Below are positions 32,664 through 41,978 of a stretch of 64,000 nt of DNA, piece after piece; position 1 is the first letter of the stretch; every line of letters starts with the position of its first letter. The position numbers and the translations under genes were made by a program. The notes under the pieces are model-generated. The model was given only the letters and a program-made list of their open reading frames with translations, searched no databases and was not told where the DNA came from. The stretch comes from Bradyrhizobium sp. AUGA SZCCT0176 (GTDB taxonomy: Bacteria; Pseudomonadota; Alphaproteobacteria; Rhizobiales; Xanthobacteraceae): contig NZ_JAFCMB010000017.1 of NCBI RefSeq assembly GCF_018130145.1, forward strand, positions 81,316-145,315, read 5' to 3'.

Positions 32664-34346
32664 TCAGGCCGCGGCCTTCTTTTCGTCGCGCAGTTCGCGG
32701 CGCAGGATCTTGCCGACATTGGTCTTGGGCAGGTCGGTTCTGAACTCGATCTGCTTTGGGACCTTGTAGGCGGTCAGCTGCGTGCCGCAGAACTTGATGA
32801 CGTCCTCGGCCGTCAGGTTCGGGTCCTTCTTGACGATGAAGGCCTTGACCGCTTCGCCTGACTTGGAGTCCTGGACGCCGATCACGGCGCATTCCAGCAC
32901 ACCCGGATGGCTGGCGATCACTTCCTCGATCTCGTTCGGATAGACGTTGAAGCCGGAGACCAGGATCATGTCCTTCTTGCGGTCGACGATCTTGGTGTAG
33001 CCGTCCGGCGTCATCACGCCGATGTCGCCGGTGCGGAAGAAGCCGTCCGCCGTCATGACGTTCGCGGTCTCTTCCGGTCGGTTCCAGTAGCCGGCCATCA
33101 CCTGCGGACCCTTGGCGCAGATCTCGCCGGCTTCGCCGAGCGGCACTTCATTGCCGTCGTCGTCGCGGATCGAGAGGTAGGTCGAGGGCACGGGAATGCC
33201 GATCGAACCGGAGAACTTGTCGGTGTCGGCCGGGTTGCAGGTCAGCGTCGGCGAGGTTTCCGACAGGCCGTAGCCTTCCGACAGCGCGCAGCCAGTGACC
33301 TTGAGCCATTTCTCGGCCACGGCCTTTTGCGTCGCCATGCCGCCGCCGAACGAGGTCTTCAGCTTGGAGAAATCGACCTTCTCGAAACCGGGCGAGTTCA
33401 GCAGGCCGTTATACAGCGTGTTGACCGCCGGGAAGCTGTTGACCTGGTATTTCATCAGCTCCTTGATGAAGCCCTGCATGTCGCGCGGGTTCGGGATCAA
33501 CAGATTGACGCCGCCGGCCCGCACCCCGAGCAGGAAGCACGCCGTCAGCGCGAAGATGTGATAGAGCGGCAGCGCGCAGACGATGAACAGTTCGTCGACA
33601 TGCGGCGGCTTCTTCAGCGCCGGCTGCAGCCAAGCGTCGTTCTGCAGCACGTTGGCGAGGATGTTGCGGTGGAGCAGCGTCGCGCCCTTGGAAACGCCTG
33701 TGGTGCCGCCGGTATATTGCAGGAAGGCGACGTCATCGCGGCTGAGCTGCGGCTTGTTGAGCTTCATGCCGCGGCCGGCGGCCAGCGCGTCGTTGAACGA
33801 AACCGCGCCCGGGATCGACCAAGCCGGCACCATCTTCTTCACCTTGCGGACCACCAGATTGACGATCACGCCCTTGAAGCCGAGCAGGTCGCCCATGCTG
33901 CCGACGATCACATGCTTGACCGCGGTCCTGGCGATCACCTGCTGCACCGTGGTGGCGAAATTCTCCAGCACCACGATCGCCTCGGCGCCGGAATCCTTGA
34001 GCTGATGTTCGAGCTCGCGCGGGGTGTAGAGCGGGTTGACGTTCACCACCGCATAGCCGGCGCGCAGTACGGCGGCGGTCGAGACCGGATACTGCAGCAC
34101 GTTCGGCATCATCAGCGCGACGCGGGCGCCCTTTTGCAGGCCCTTGCTCTGCAGATAGGCGCCAAGGGCAGCCGACATCTGGTCGAGGTCGCGGTAGCTG
34201 ATCGACTTGTCCATGCAGATGAACGCCTTGCGGTCGGCGAACTTCTTGAAGCTCTCTTCCAGCAACTCGACGAGCGACGAGTACTGATTGACGTCGATAT
34301 CGGCGGGCACGCCGGCCGGATATTGCTTGAGCCAGATCCGCTCCAT
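32664..34346 (-). CDS. fadD: Long-chain fatty-acid--CoA ligase
   Basis: The 560-residue adenylate-forming enzyme activates fatty acids with ATP and CoA. It has LQYTGGTTGVSKGATLLHRN (ATP loop), the second signature YGLSETSPTL, GEICAKGPQVMAGYW and DRKKDMILVSGFNVYPNEIE, and the catalytic Lys in TNVGKILRRELRD. The N-terminal MERIWLKQYPAGVP is characteristic of FadD. It is a stand-alone gene whose upstream region (34347-34529) separates it from the D,D-carboxypeptidase gene. Confidence 0.95.
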   Translation of the reverse strand: MERIWLKQYPAGVPADIDVNQYSSLVELLEESFKKFADRKAFICMDKSISYRDLDQMSAALGAYLQSKGLQKGARVALMMPNVLQYPVSTAAVLRAGYAVVNVNPLYTPRELEHQLKDSGAEAIVVLENFATTVQQVIARTAVKHVIVGSMGDLLGFKGVIVNLVVRKVKKMVPAWSIPGAVSFNDALAAGRGMKLNKPQLSRDDVAFLQYTGGTTGVSKGATLLHRNILANVLQNDAWLQPALKKPPHVDELFIVCALPLYHIFALTACFLLGVRAGGVNLLIPNPRDMQGFIKELMKYQVNSFPAVNTLYNGLLNSPGFEKVDFSKLKTSFGGGMATQKAVAEKWLKVTGCALSEGYGLSETSPTLTCNPADTDKFSGSIGIPVPSTYLSIRDDDGNEVPLGEAGEICAKGPQVMAGYWNRPEETANVMTADGFFRTGDIGVMTPDGYTKIVDRKKDMILVSGFNVYPNEIEEVIASHPGVLECAVIGVQDSKSGEAVKAFIVKKDPNLTAEDVIKFCGTQLTAYKVPKQIEFRTDLPKTNVGKILRRELRDEKKAAA

Positions 34347-34529
34347 GGTATTTCCCCTCTGGTTAGTTCCCGATTTCTCGAATTCTTGGGCCGGGATGCC
34401 TTGTTTTGGGCAGTATTGAGAATGCCGCCGCCGATGGCAAGCGGCTGCGCGCTATCGACGCATTGGGAATCGACAAGTCCACGTCCGGAACGGGCGAAAA
34501 CCGTCTGATTGCGGGGCCTTGCGGGCCCG

Positions 34530-36005
34530 TTAACCAGCCGGTTTGGATTCGCTCTTAGGTTTTGCGGCGGCCTTGGGCTTGGCGGGCTTCGCGGCCGGCT
34601 TATCGCCCGAAGCGGCAGGCTTCTCGGCCGGCCTGGCGGCGGGCTTGGCAGCTGCGGCAGGCTTTACAGCTGCCACAGGCTTGGCGGCGGCAGCAGGCTT
34701 TGCGGCGGCGGTGTCCGGTTTGACATTCGCGTGCCGGGCCGCGGCCGGCTTGGGCGCGGGTTTTGCGTCGGATTTGGCGGCGGTCTTGGCATCAGTCTTG
34801 GGCTTATCCGCGTCCGGCTTCTTCGCAGCGACCGCGACCTTCGATTTCTTGCCGCGCCGCGTGGTCTGCTTTTGATCATCCGCGGCCACTGCGGCAATCA
34901 GCTCCGGACCGGTCTTCTTCGGGCCGGTATAGACCACCATGGGCTCGCCAGCCGTGTACGCCGTCGCGAGCAATTCCGATGGCTTTGCCGTCGGCGCCTG
35001 CAGTCCGGCGGAAAAGAACGCCAGCGCCGGGCTTTCACCACTGGCGGCGGCCAGCGTCGTGTCCGCATCCTCGTCGGTGGCGGGTCGTTTGCGCCTGCCG
35101 TTGCACATCTCCTCGCGCAGGTTCGGCGGCGTGGCGTCGATCGGCACCAGATTGTCGACGGTGCCGAGCGAGGGTCGCAACCATCCCAGCCCGTTGCTGG
35201 CAAAGCCGCGCTCCAAGAGCTGGGCGGCGCGCACCGCGCGCGCCTGGCCGGAGGTCGAGCCGAGCACGACCGCGATCAGCCGCTTGCCGTCGCGTGTCGC
35301 CGAGGCCACCAGATTGTATCCGGACGCGCAGATGAAGCCGGTCTTGAAGCCGTCGGCGCCGGCATAGCGGCCGATCAGCTTGTTGAAATTGTTGGTGGTG
35401 CGGCGGCCGAAACGGATCGCCGGGATGTGCATGAAATATTCGTATTCGGGCAGATCGCGAATCACGGCACGCGCCAAAATCGCAAGATCGCGCGCCGAGG
35501 TGATCTGGCCATCGGCGGGCAGGCCGTTCGGATTGACGTAGCTCGTCTGCGTCATGCCGAGCCGCTGCGCGGTCGCGTTCATCATCCCCGAGAAGCCGTC
35601 GACGGAGCCGCCGACGCCTTCGGCGAGCACCACGGCCATGTCGTTGGCCGACTTCACCATCACCATCGCCAGCGCGTTTTCGACGGTGACTTGCGTGCCC
35701 GGCTTGAAGCCCATCTTCGACGGCGACTGCGATGCCGCCACCGGCGAAACCGTCAGCACGCTGTCTAGGCGCAGGCGTCCTTCCTTGACGGCTTTGAGCG
35801 TGACGTAAGCCGTCATGATCTTGGTCACCGAGGCCGGATACCAGGGCATCGTCGCATTTTCGGCCTGCAACACCTTGCCGGTTTCGGCTTCGACCACCAG
35901 CAACGCCTCGGCGTGCGCGGCGCGGGGCGTTGCCACCGCAAGCGCGGCGACGAGCAGGATCAGGTTCAACAATGGATGGCGAAGCAGCGGGCGAAGAAAA
36001 TGCAC
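34530..36005 (-). CDS. D-alanyl-D-alanine carboxypeptidase with Lys/Ala/Pro-rich tail
   Basis: The 491-residue PBP5-like enzyme trims peptidoglycan pentapeptides in the periplasm. A signal peptide (to about residue 32, AAHAEA) precedes the active-site motifs SVTK (59-62), SAN (119-121) and KTG (221-223). The catalytic domain ends near residue 270. After about residue 335 comes a roughly 150-residue low-complexity tail rich in Lys, Ala and Pro (repeated AAAKP and KPAA units). It is strongly basic and has no amphipathic membrane anchor of the PBP5 kind. The tail may bind the wall or envelope polymers; this is inference. Confidence 0.93.
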   Translation of the reverse strand: MHFLRPLLRHPLLNLILLVAALAVATPRAAHAEALLVVEAETGKVLQAENATMPWYPASVTKIMTAYVTLKAVKEGRLRLDSVLTVSPVAASQSPSKMGFKPGTQVTVENALAMVMVKSANDMAVVLAEGVGGSVDGFSGMMNATAQRLGMTQTSYVNPNGLPADGQITSARDLAILARAVIRDLPEYEYFMHIPAIRFGRRTTNNFNKLIGRYAGADGFKTGFICASGYNLVASATRDGKRLIAVVLGSTSGQARAVRAAQLLERGFASNGLGWLRPSLGTVDNLVPIDATPPNLREEMCNGRRKRPATDEDADTTLAAASGESPALAFFSAGLQAPTAKPSELLATAYTAGEPMVVYTGPKKTGPELIAAVAADDQKQTTRRGKKSKVAVAAKKPDADKPKTDAKTAAKSDAKPAPKPAAARHANVKPDTAAAKPAAAAKPVAAVKPAAAAKPAARPAEKPAASGDKPAAKPAKPKAAAKPKSESKPAG

Positions 36006-36231
36006 TTTTGCGTTCCGGTCCTTTGAGACCCGCCTTCGAAAAAGGAGGTCCTGAAATCTGACGTTCGGGTTTCAAGCGTGCGATCTTGAAACCAAATTTG
36101 CGCCGTCGCTCACGGCGGCTGCAAACCTATACCGGCTTGTTGATCGAGAACAGAGGCCGGGCAATTAAATCGTGGACGAAAAGGCGCAATTTCGCCGATA
36201 ATTCAATGCGGGATGGCGGCGCAGGGGCGGG

Positions 36232-38010
36232 CTATTGTGTCTCAATGCTGGCCCGCGCGTCGGCCTGCACCATGAACTGCGCCCGCGCGAGTTCCGCAAA
36301 GCGGCCGCCTTTGGCCACCAGTTCATCGAAAGTTCCACTTTCGATCACGTGGCCGTTGTCGAACACCAGGATGCGCGTCGCGTTGCGGATGGTCGAAAGC
36401 CGGTGCGCGATCACGAAGGTCGTGCGGCCCTTCATCACTTCGTCGAGAGCGGCGTTGACTTTTGCCTCGGTGACCGCGTCGAGCGCGCTGGTGGCCTCGT
36501 CGAGGATCAGGATCGGCGGGTCCTTCAACAGCGCGCGCGCGATCGACAGCCGTTGCCGTTCGCCGCCGGACAGCATGCGGCCGCGCTCGCCGGCATGGGT
36601 CTCGAATTTCTTGTCGCTGCGTTCGATAAATTCGAGCGCCTGCGCCCGCGACGCCGCGATGCGCATTTCCTCTTCGGTGGCGTCCGGTTTGCCGACGCGC
36701 AGATTGTCGGCGAGCGAGCGGTTGAACAGCAGGGCCTCCTGGAACACCACGCCGATATTCCGCCGCAGCGCGGTCAGCTTCAGGCCGCGGATATCCATGC
36801 CGTCAATTTTGATGATGCCGGACTGCGGATCGAACGCGCGATGCAACAGCGCGATCGCGGTCGATTTGCCGGCGCCGGTCGGGCCGACCAGCGCGATGGT
36901 CTGGCCGGGCAAAGCGGTGAAGGAAAGATCCTCGATCGCGGGCCGCTTGCCGTCATAGGAGAACGAGACGTCGTTGAATTCGATCAGGCCGGAGAGCCGC
37001 CCGGTGTCCATTGCGCCGGGCCGGTCGCGCACCGCGGGCACGGCGTCCAGCACGTCGAAGAATTCCTGCAAGCGCGGCGCTTCCATGAACACGCTGTTGA
37101 TGAAGCTCACCACCTGTTCGAGCTTCTGGATCAGCATGGTCGCGAAGCTCACGAACATCACGATCTCGCCGACGGTCGTCAGCCCCTGCTCGTGCAGCAC
37201 GATGCCGATGGTGAAGATCGCGAGCACGGTGATGGTGGTGGAGGCGCGGGTGATCACGGTGACCAGCGCCCACCAGCCGAGCACCGGCATCTGCACCGCG
37301 AGCAGCTTGTCGGCGACATAGCGCAGGCCCTGCACCTCGGCATCGATGCGCACGAAGCTCTGCACCAGCGCGACGTTGCCGAGCGCGTCGGAAGCGCGCG
37401 CGGAGAGGTCCGAGTAATGCTCCTCGACCTCGCTCTGCATGCCATAGGTCTTGCGCACCACCAGCGTGGTCAGCACCGTGAACACCACGCACAGCAGGAA
37501 CAACAGGATCGCCAGCCGCCAGTTGATGTAGAGCGACAACGGCAGCAGCACCACCAGCGACATGATCGCGGCAAAATGCTCGCGGAAGAATCCGAGCCAG
37601 AGCCGCCACAGCGAGTCGGTACCGTTCAGCATCACCTTCATCAACCGCCCGGAATGGGTGCCGGTGTGGAAGGTCAGTGGCAGCTGCATGATGTGTTCGA
37701 AATAGTCGGTCAGCACCGCCTGGCGCTGGCGGTGCGCCAGCTTGTCGGCGTGCAGCGCCACCGCGGCGCTGCAGTTGATGGTGAACAGTCCGAACGCCAC
37801 CCAGGCCGCCAGCAGCGGCCAGGCTCCTGACGACGACAGCGGACCCGGCGCCGGCTTGCCGGAGAGCACGTCGATGATCTTGCCGAACAGCACGGGCTCG
37901 GCGAATTGCGCGCCGGCCAGCAGCAGATTGGCGCCGGCCAGAATCCAGCCCAGCCGCGCCTCTTTGCCGAGCAGCTCGAGCACGCGGGTGTAAAGGCGAA
38001 TCATGGACAT
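36232..38010 (-). CDS. ndvA: Cyclic glucan ABC exporter (NdvA/ChvA-like)
   Basis: The 592-residue half-transporter has six N-terminal membrane helices (residues about 20-310) and a C-terminal ATPase: Walker A GPTGAGKST, signature LSGGERQRLSIARA and Walker B ILILDEATSALD. N-terminal MIRLYTRVLELLGKEARLGW and overall length fit the NdvA/ChvA family, which exports periplasmic cyclic beta-glucans in rhizobia. It probably works as a homodimer. No glucan synthase gene is adjacent. It is a single-gene transcription unit. Confidence 0.88.
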   Translation of the reverse strand: MSMIRLYTRVLELLGKEARLGWILAGANLLLAGAQFAEPVLFGKIIDVLSGKPAPGPLSSSGAWPLLAAWVAFGLFTINCSAAVALHADKLAHRQRQAVLTDYFEHIMQLPLTFHTGTHSGRLMKVMLNGTDSLWRLWLGFFREHFAAIMSLVVLLPLSLYINWRLAILLFLLCVVFTVLTTLVVRKTYGMQSEVEEHYSDLSARASDALGNVALVQSFVRIDAEVQGLRYVADKLLAVQMPVLGWWALVTVITRASTTITVLAIFTIGIVLHEQGLTTVGEIVMFVSFATMLIQKLEQVVSFINSVFMEAPRLQEFFDVLDAVPAVRDRPGAMDTGRLSGLIEFNDVSFSYDGKRPAIEDLSFTALPGQTIALVGPTGAGKSTAIALLHRAFDPQSGIIKIDGMDIRGLKLTALRRNIGVVFQEALLFNRSLADNLRVGKPDATEEEMRIAASRAQALEFIERSDKKFETHAGERGRMLSGGERQRLSIARALLKDPPILILDEATSALDAVTEAKVNAALDEVMKGRTTFVIAHRLSTIRNATRILVFDNGHVIESGTFDELVAKGGRFAELARAQFMVQADARASIETQ

Positions 38011-38103
38011 GCCGCAAGCACTGGAGGGGGCAACGGGGCGATCGGTCGAGCCGCATTCTAATCAGGGATCGCCGCCGAGAACCAGCGTCCGCGCGACTTT
38101 TAC

Positions 38104-39168
38104 TCAATTGATCAGCCGGCCGTTGACGGGGGGCAGGAACTGGTCGTCGAAAATGTCCGCTGCTACCGGCCGCTTCTGGAATTTGAAGCCTTCCGCGAGC
38201 TGATCGATCGACCGCTCGAACCTCGCACTATCGATGCCGCCGATGCCGTTGCGCCTGACCTCGCCGGTCAGGATATTGTCGCGCAGGATGGCGCTCAGCC
38301 GTTCGAGCTCCAGATCGCGCGAGCCGCCGTCCATGCGGTTGACGATCTCGGTCACTGCGGCCGCGGGGTCCTTGACGGCCAGGTGCGTGCCGCCGATCAC
38401 CGCCCGCACAAATCCCTTCACGGCTTCCGGCTTGGCCGCCGCCAGCGCCGGGTTGACGACAATGGCGAAACCATAGGCGTCGCAGCCATAGTCGGCGAAT
38501 TTCAATACCGCCAGATCGTCGGCCGGCACGCCACGGTCTTTCAGGTTGATCGCCGACAGATAGGAAAATCCGGTGACGGCATCGATCTGGCCCGCCGACA
38601 GCATCGGCTCGCGCACCGCGGCGCTGATATTGCTTTGTTTGACGCTCGCGATCTTGATGCCGTTCTGCTTCGCCACCGCCGGCCATAGGCGGATCGAAAG
38701 ATCGCCCTCGGCGACGCCGAGATTCTTGCCTTCGATGTCCGACAGCGCCCGGACGCCGCGGCTCTTGCGGGCGATGATGGCGTAGGGTGCCTTGTTGAAC
38801 AGCACGAACACCGCCTTGACCGGCGGGACGCCCTGCTTGTCCTTGTCGCGAAAGCGCACCAGCGCGTTGATGTCGACCAGCGCGAAATCGCTGGTGCCCG
38901 CTGCGACGCGCGCGATCGCATCCGGCGATCCGCTGGCGATGTTGATGGTGACGGCGAGCCCCTCGGCGGTGAACAGGCCGCCGGTGGCCGCCATCACGAA
39001 CGGCGCGTCCGTCGCATCGATCGGCCGGTCGAGCGAGAACTGGATCGCGAGCGGCGGCCGTGGTTCGTCCGCGGCAAGGCTCGGCCCCGCACCAAAGCAG
39101 GCCACTCCGCAAAGGCCTGCAAGCGAGGCCAGCATCGAGCGAAGGGCGTTGGTTCGGCGTGCACGCAT
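38104..39168 (-). CDS. ABC transporter substrate-binding protein (SsuA/TauA/NMT1-like)
   Basis: The 354-residue periplasmic protein has a signal peptide cleaved near SLAADE. It shows the NitT/TauT-type binding fold: FSLDRPIDATDAPFVMAATGGLFTAEGL (shown across residues 45-75), VAAGTSDFALVDINAL and YAIIARKSRGVRALSDIEGKNLGV. It probably binds a sulfonate, pyrimidine precursor or similar small molecule. No permease or ATPase gene is adjacent, so it is an orphan. The minus-strand gene is divergent from the next plus-strand gene. Confidence 0.88.
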   Translation of the reverse strand: MRARRTNALRSMLASLAGLCGVACFGAGPSLAADEPRPPLAIQFSLDRPIDATDAPFVMAATGGLFTAEGLAVTINIASGSPDAIARVAAGTSDFALVDINALVRFRDKDKQGVPPVKAVFVLFNKAPYAIIARKSRGVRALSDIEGKNLGVAEGDLSIRLWPAVAKQNGIKIASVKQSNISAAVREPMLSAGQIDAVTGFSYLSAINLKDRGVPADDLAVLKFADYGCDAYGFAIVVNPALAAAKPEAVKGFVRAVIGGTHLAVKDPAAAVTEIVNRMDGGSRDLELERLSAILRDNILTGEVRRNGIGGIDSARFERSIDQLAEGFKFQKRPVAADIFDDQFLPPVNGRLIN

Positions 39169-39426
39169 AGAGCTTACGTCACTGGGAGATGGGACACGTT
39201 GCCGCGTGGGCCAAGATTGTTGGATCGCAGGTCTGTTTCAGGACAAGAACACCGGCATTACAAGCCTTAAACGCAGGCATTCTGTCGCATCCAACGTGAA
39301 CGGGCGATGACTGCCACGATTTGGCCAGAGATCGTTCAGCTTGCATTTGGTTTGGGGAACCTAATATCCGCTCGGTGGTTAGCAATTCGAGGCCTGTCAG
39401 GCCAAGCTCCCACGGAGGATATTGAG

Positions 39427-39855
39427 ATGTTTGCACGATCAGGAGTGTTTTCATCGATCGGCCGCGCCGGCGCGGTGGCGACGGTTGTCGCGGTAGCCCT
39501 GACGGCCTACCAGCCGTCGGCAGCTTTCGCCGGCTCCGCGCCCGCCAAGGGCGTAACGGCCACGACCGGCACCAGCGACGCGACCGACTTCAGCTCGCGC
39601 GGCAGGAGATATTATGGCGGCGGCGGCGCTGCGGCGGCTGCGGCCTTCGCCGGCATCGTCGGCACCGGTATCGCGATTGCGGCCACCCAGAACCGCCGAG
39701 CTTATTACGGTGACAGCTATGGTTACTACGACGGCGGCCCGGCCTATTACGCTGCTCCCCCGGCCTATTACGGCGGCGGCCCGTACTACGGCGGTGGCTA
39801 TTACGGCGGCGGTAACCAGTACTATGGCGGCTACAAGAATCCCAACGCCTGGTAA
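39427..39855 (+). CDS. Exported Gly/Tyr-rich protein
   Basis: The ATG at 39427 lies eight bases after GGAGG and gives 142 residues. A signal peptide (to about residue 35, AFAGS) is followed by a Ser/Thr-rich part, a hydrophobic Ala/Gly stretch (AAAAAFAGIVGTGIAIAAT) and a C-terminal repeat region rich in Tyr, Gly and Pro (YYGGGPYYGGGYYGGG). Such proteins are common in Bradyrhizobium and are presumed to be surface or envelope proteins of unknown role. The gene is followed by a strong terminator. Confidence 0.85.
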   Translation: MFARSGVFSSIGRAGAVATVVAVALTAYQPSAAFAGSAPAKGVTATTGTSDATDFSSRGRRYYGGGGAAAAAAFAGIVGTGIAIAATQNRRAYYGDSYGYYDGGPAYYAAPPAYYGGGPYYGGGYYGGGNQYYGGYKNPNAW

Positions 39856-39905
39856 TTCCAACGCCTTGTAATTGCGCGCGTTGCTAAGGCCGCTGTTAAA
39901 CACGA

Positions 39906-39940
39906 ATCCACCGGCCGCATCCGGCCGGTGGATTTTTTTG
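39906..39940 (+). terminator. Strong intrinsic terminator
   Basis: ATCCACCGGCCG (39906-39917) pairs over 12 bp with CGGCCGGTGGAT (39922-39933) around a 4-nt loop and runs into seven T residues. It lies 50 bp after the Gly/Tyr-rich gene. Confidence 0.92.
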
Positions 39941-39994
39941 GTTGTCAAGCCGGCCGTTAACACGCTGGCCACGGCTTTCGATTAGGTTTGAGGG

Positions 39995-40438
39995 ATGAGT
40001 GATTCGCTCGAACGGCTCTATCAGGCGGTGCTCGCGGCCAGGGATCTCGATCCCGCAATTTCGCGAACGGCGCGGCTGTTTCAGCGCGGCCCGGCCAAGA
40101 TGGCCAAGAAGCTGGCCGAGGAAGCCATCGAAGTCGTGATCGACGCCGTCAACGGCGATACCGATGCGGTGGTCCGCGAGAGTGCTGATCTTCTCTACAA
40201 CCTGACCGTTCTGTGGGCGGCCGCCGGCGTCAAGCCCGAGGATGTCTGGCGCGAGATGGCGCGGCGCGAGCTGATGCTCGGCATCGCCGAGAAGCTGCCG
40301 AAATCGACGGTCAAGGCGCCCAAAGCGATTCCTGACAAGGAGGCCTCCGCCAAGGCGTTACCCAAAGCGGTGACACCACCTGCGGTTCGGCGGCGAATTG
40401 TCGCGCTGGAAGGCCGCAGCCTGCGAAAGCGGCACTAA
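39995..40438 (+). CDS. HisE-like phosphoribosyl-ATP pyrophosphatase family protein
   Basis: The 147-residue protein has the MazG/HisE all-alpha fold: LERLYQAVLAARDLDP, then GPAKMAKKLAEEAIEVVIDA with the Glu pair and RESADLLYNLTVLWAAAGV with the Asp, which together bind Mg2+ and a nucleotide phosphate chain. The extra Lys/Pro/Ala-rich C-terminal 55 residues are absent from usual HisE (about 107 residues). No histidine genes are next to it, so a role in histidine synthesis is not certain. Other nucleotide hydrolysis is possible. Confidence 0.82.
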   Translation: MSDSLERLYQAVLAARDLDPAISRTARLFQRGPAKMAKKLAEEAIEVVIDAVNGDTDAVVRESADLLYNLTVLWAAAGVKPEDVWREMARRELMLGIAEKLPKSTVKAPKAIPDKEASAKALPKAVTPPAVRRRIVALEGRSLRKRH

Positions 40439-40483
40439 ATCTTCCAAAATTCAGTCGTTTGCCGGCATGGACAAATCCGCTCC

Positions 40484-41083
40484 ATGATGGTTCATGCGGC
40501 CATGCTTAAACGATCTTACGACTGGTTCATCGGCGCCGCCGACAAGCCCTACGCGCTCTGGATTTTGGCGGCGGTATCGTTCGCTGAAAGCTCCTTCTTC
40601 CCGATCCCTCCCGACGTCATGCTGCTGCCGATGTCGCTGGCGCGGCCGAAGCGGGCATGGTGGTTCGCGACCGTGTGCACGATCGCCTCGGTGGCCGGCG
40701 GCGTGGTCGGATATGCGATCGGCGCGTTGCTCTACGACTCGGTCGGGCAGTGGCTGATCAACGTCTATGGTCTCAGCGGCAAGGTCGAGGCGTTCCGGCA
40801 GTCCTATGCCGAATGGGGCGCGCTGATCATTATCGGCAAGGGGCTGACCCCGATCCCCTACAAGCTTGTCACGATCACGTCAGGGTTCGCCGGCTACAAT
40901 ATCTGGCTGTTCATCCTGTGCTCGATCATCGCGCGGGGCGGCCGGTTCTTCGTGGTCGCGATCCTGCTCAACCGTTACGGCGACCTCATTCGCAGCGAGC
41001 TGGAAAAGCGCCTCGGCCTCTGGGTTGCGATCGGCGCCGCGGTGCTGGTGCTCGGGTTCGTCATTGCGGTCAAATTGGTCTGA
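40484..41083 (+). CDS. DedA/YqaA-family membrane protein
   Basis: The 199-residue protein has four to five membrane segments. The DedA-type pattern FAESSFFPIPPDVMLLPM is followed by GVVGYAIGALLYDSVG, GKGLTPIPYKLVTITSG and IIARGGRFFVVAILL. DedA proteins are linked to lipid (undecaprenyl phosphate or phospholipid) translocation and membrane homeostasis. An ATG six codons in is an alternative start. It lies 45 bp after the HisE-like gene and may be cotranscribed with it. Confidence 0.9.
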   Translation: MMVHAAMLKRSYDWFIGAADKPYALWILAAVSFAESSFFPIPPDVMLLPMSLARPKRAWWFATVCTIASVAGGVVGYAIGALLYDSVGQWLINVYGLSGKVEAFRQSYAEWGALIIIGKGLTPIPYKLVTITSGFAGYNIWLFILCSIIARGGRFFVVAILLNRYGDLIRSELEKRLGLWVAIGAAVLVLGFVIAVKLV

Positions 41084-41151
41084 CCTGCGCGCGGGGCGCT
41101 GTGCCGGCCCAAAGGCTTCAGAACACGCCCGCTTCGGGCTACGCTCGCTCC

Positions 41152-41751
41152 ATGCCTGATCGAATCGGCCATCTTTTCAAGTCATTCGGGACGGCGTTCG
41201 CGGTCGCTTGCCTCGCGCTGTCGATGCTGGCGCTCGCCTCGGACGCCGGCTGGTCGCAAGGCGCGCCCCAGCCCTCGCTCGGCGTGCAGTCACCGGCCCA
41301 GCAGCCGGTGCCGCAAGGACCGGCGCCGCAGCAGATCGAACCGCCGCCGCAGCCGGAAAATCCCGGCCTGATCAACGAAATCGGCAAGCTGCTCGAGAAA
41401 TCCAAATCGATCCTGCCGAGCCTGAAGAGCCCGGGCGAGACCGACCCCAACACCCGCGCCAAGGATACTGAAAAGGATGCTGCAAAGGATACCGGCGACA
41501 GCCGGTCGAACCTGGCGCTTCCGTCGATCATGGTCACAGGACGCGCGGCCTGCCTGGTGTCGGCCAATGGCGCGCCGGACTGCAAGGCGGGGGCCGACAA
41601 GCTGTGCCAGACCAAGGGTTACAGGGAAGGCAAGAGCCTCGACACCGACGCGGCGGAGAAATGCTCGCCGAAAGTGTTCATCCCGGGCCGCAAGCGCGAA
41701 CCGGGCGACTGCAAGACCGAAAATTACGTGACGCGCGCGATATGCCAATAG
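41152..41751 (+). CDS. Exported Pro/Gln-rich protein of unknown function
   Basis: The 199-residue product has a signal peptide (LFKSFGTAFAVACLALSMLA, cleavage near GWSQG), a Pro/Gln-rich linker (residues 38-72), a charged helix (GLINEIGKLLEKSKSILPSL) and a C-terminal domain with six Cys in RAACLVS, PDCKAG, KLCQTK, EKCSPK, GDCKTE and AICQ, which probably form disulfides. I do not recognise the family. It follows the DedA gene by 68 bp. Confidence 0.78.
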   Translation: MPDRIGHLFKSFGTAFAVACLALSMLALASDAGWSQGAPQPSLGVQSPAQQPVPQGPAPQQIEPPPQPENPGLINEIGKLLEKSKSILPSLKSPGETDPNTRAKDTEKDAAKDTGDSRSNLALPSIMVTGRAACLVSANGAPDCKAGADKLCQTKGYREGKSLDTDAAEKCSPKVFIPGRKREPGDCKTENYVTRAICQ

Positions 41752-41978
41752 CGTATGATGCGGACCCGCAGGGCCGCGTCAGCGCAAAGCGGGCGCCGGT
41801 TTTCCCTCGGGACAAACTCGGGAGCGTTTGCCCGGAGATCATGCGCAAAAAAATAGCGCCAAAACGCAATACTTGACACTGGAAAGATTGCCTTGTTGGT
41901 ATGACGTCTGGCATCTCTTGAGACACCTCTCGGGTCATGCCCATGCCAGTTCCGGAACACGCATAAGGATTGCTTCGA

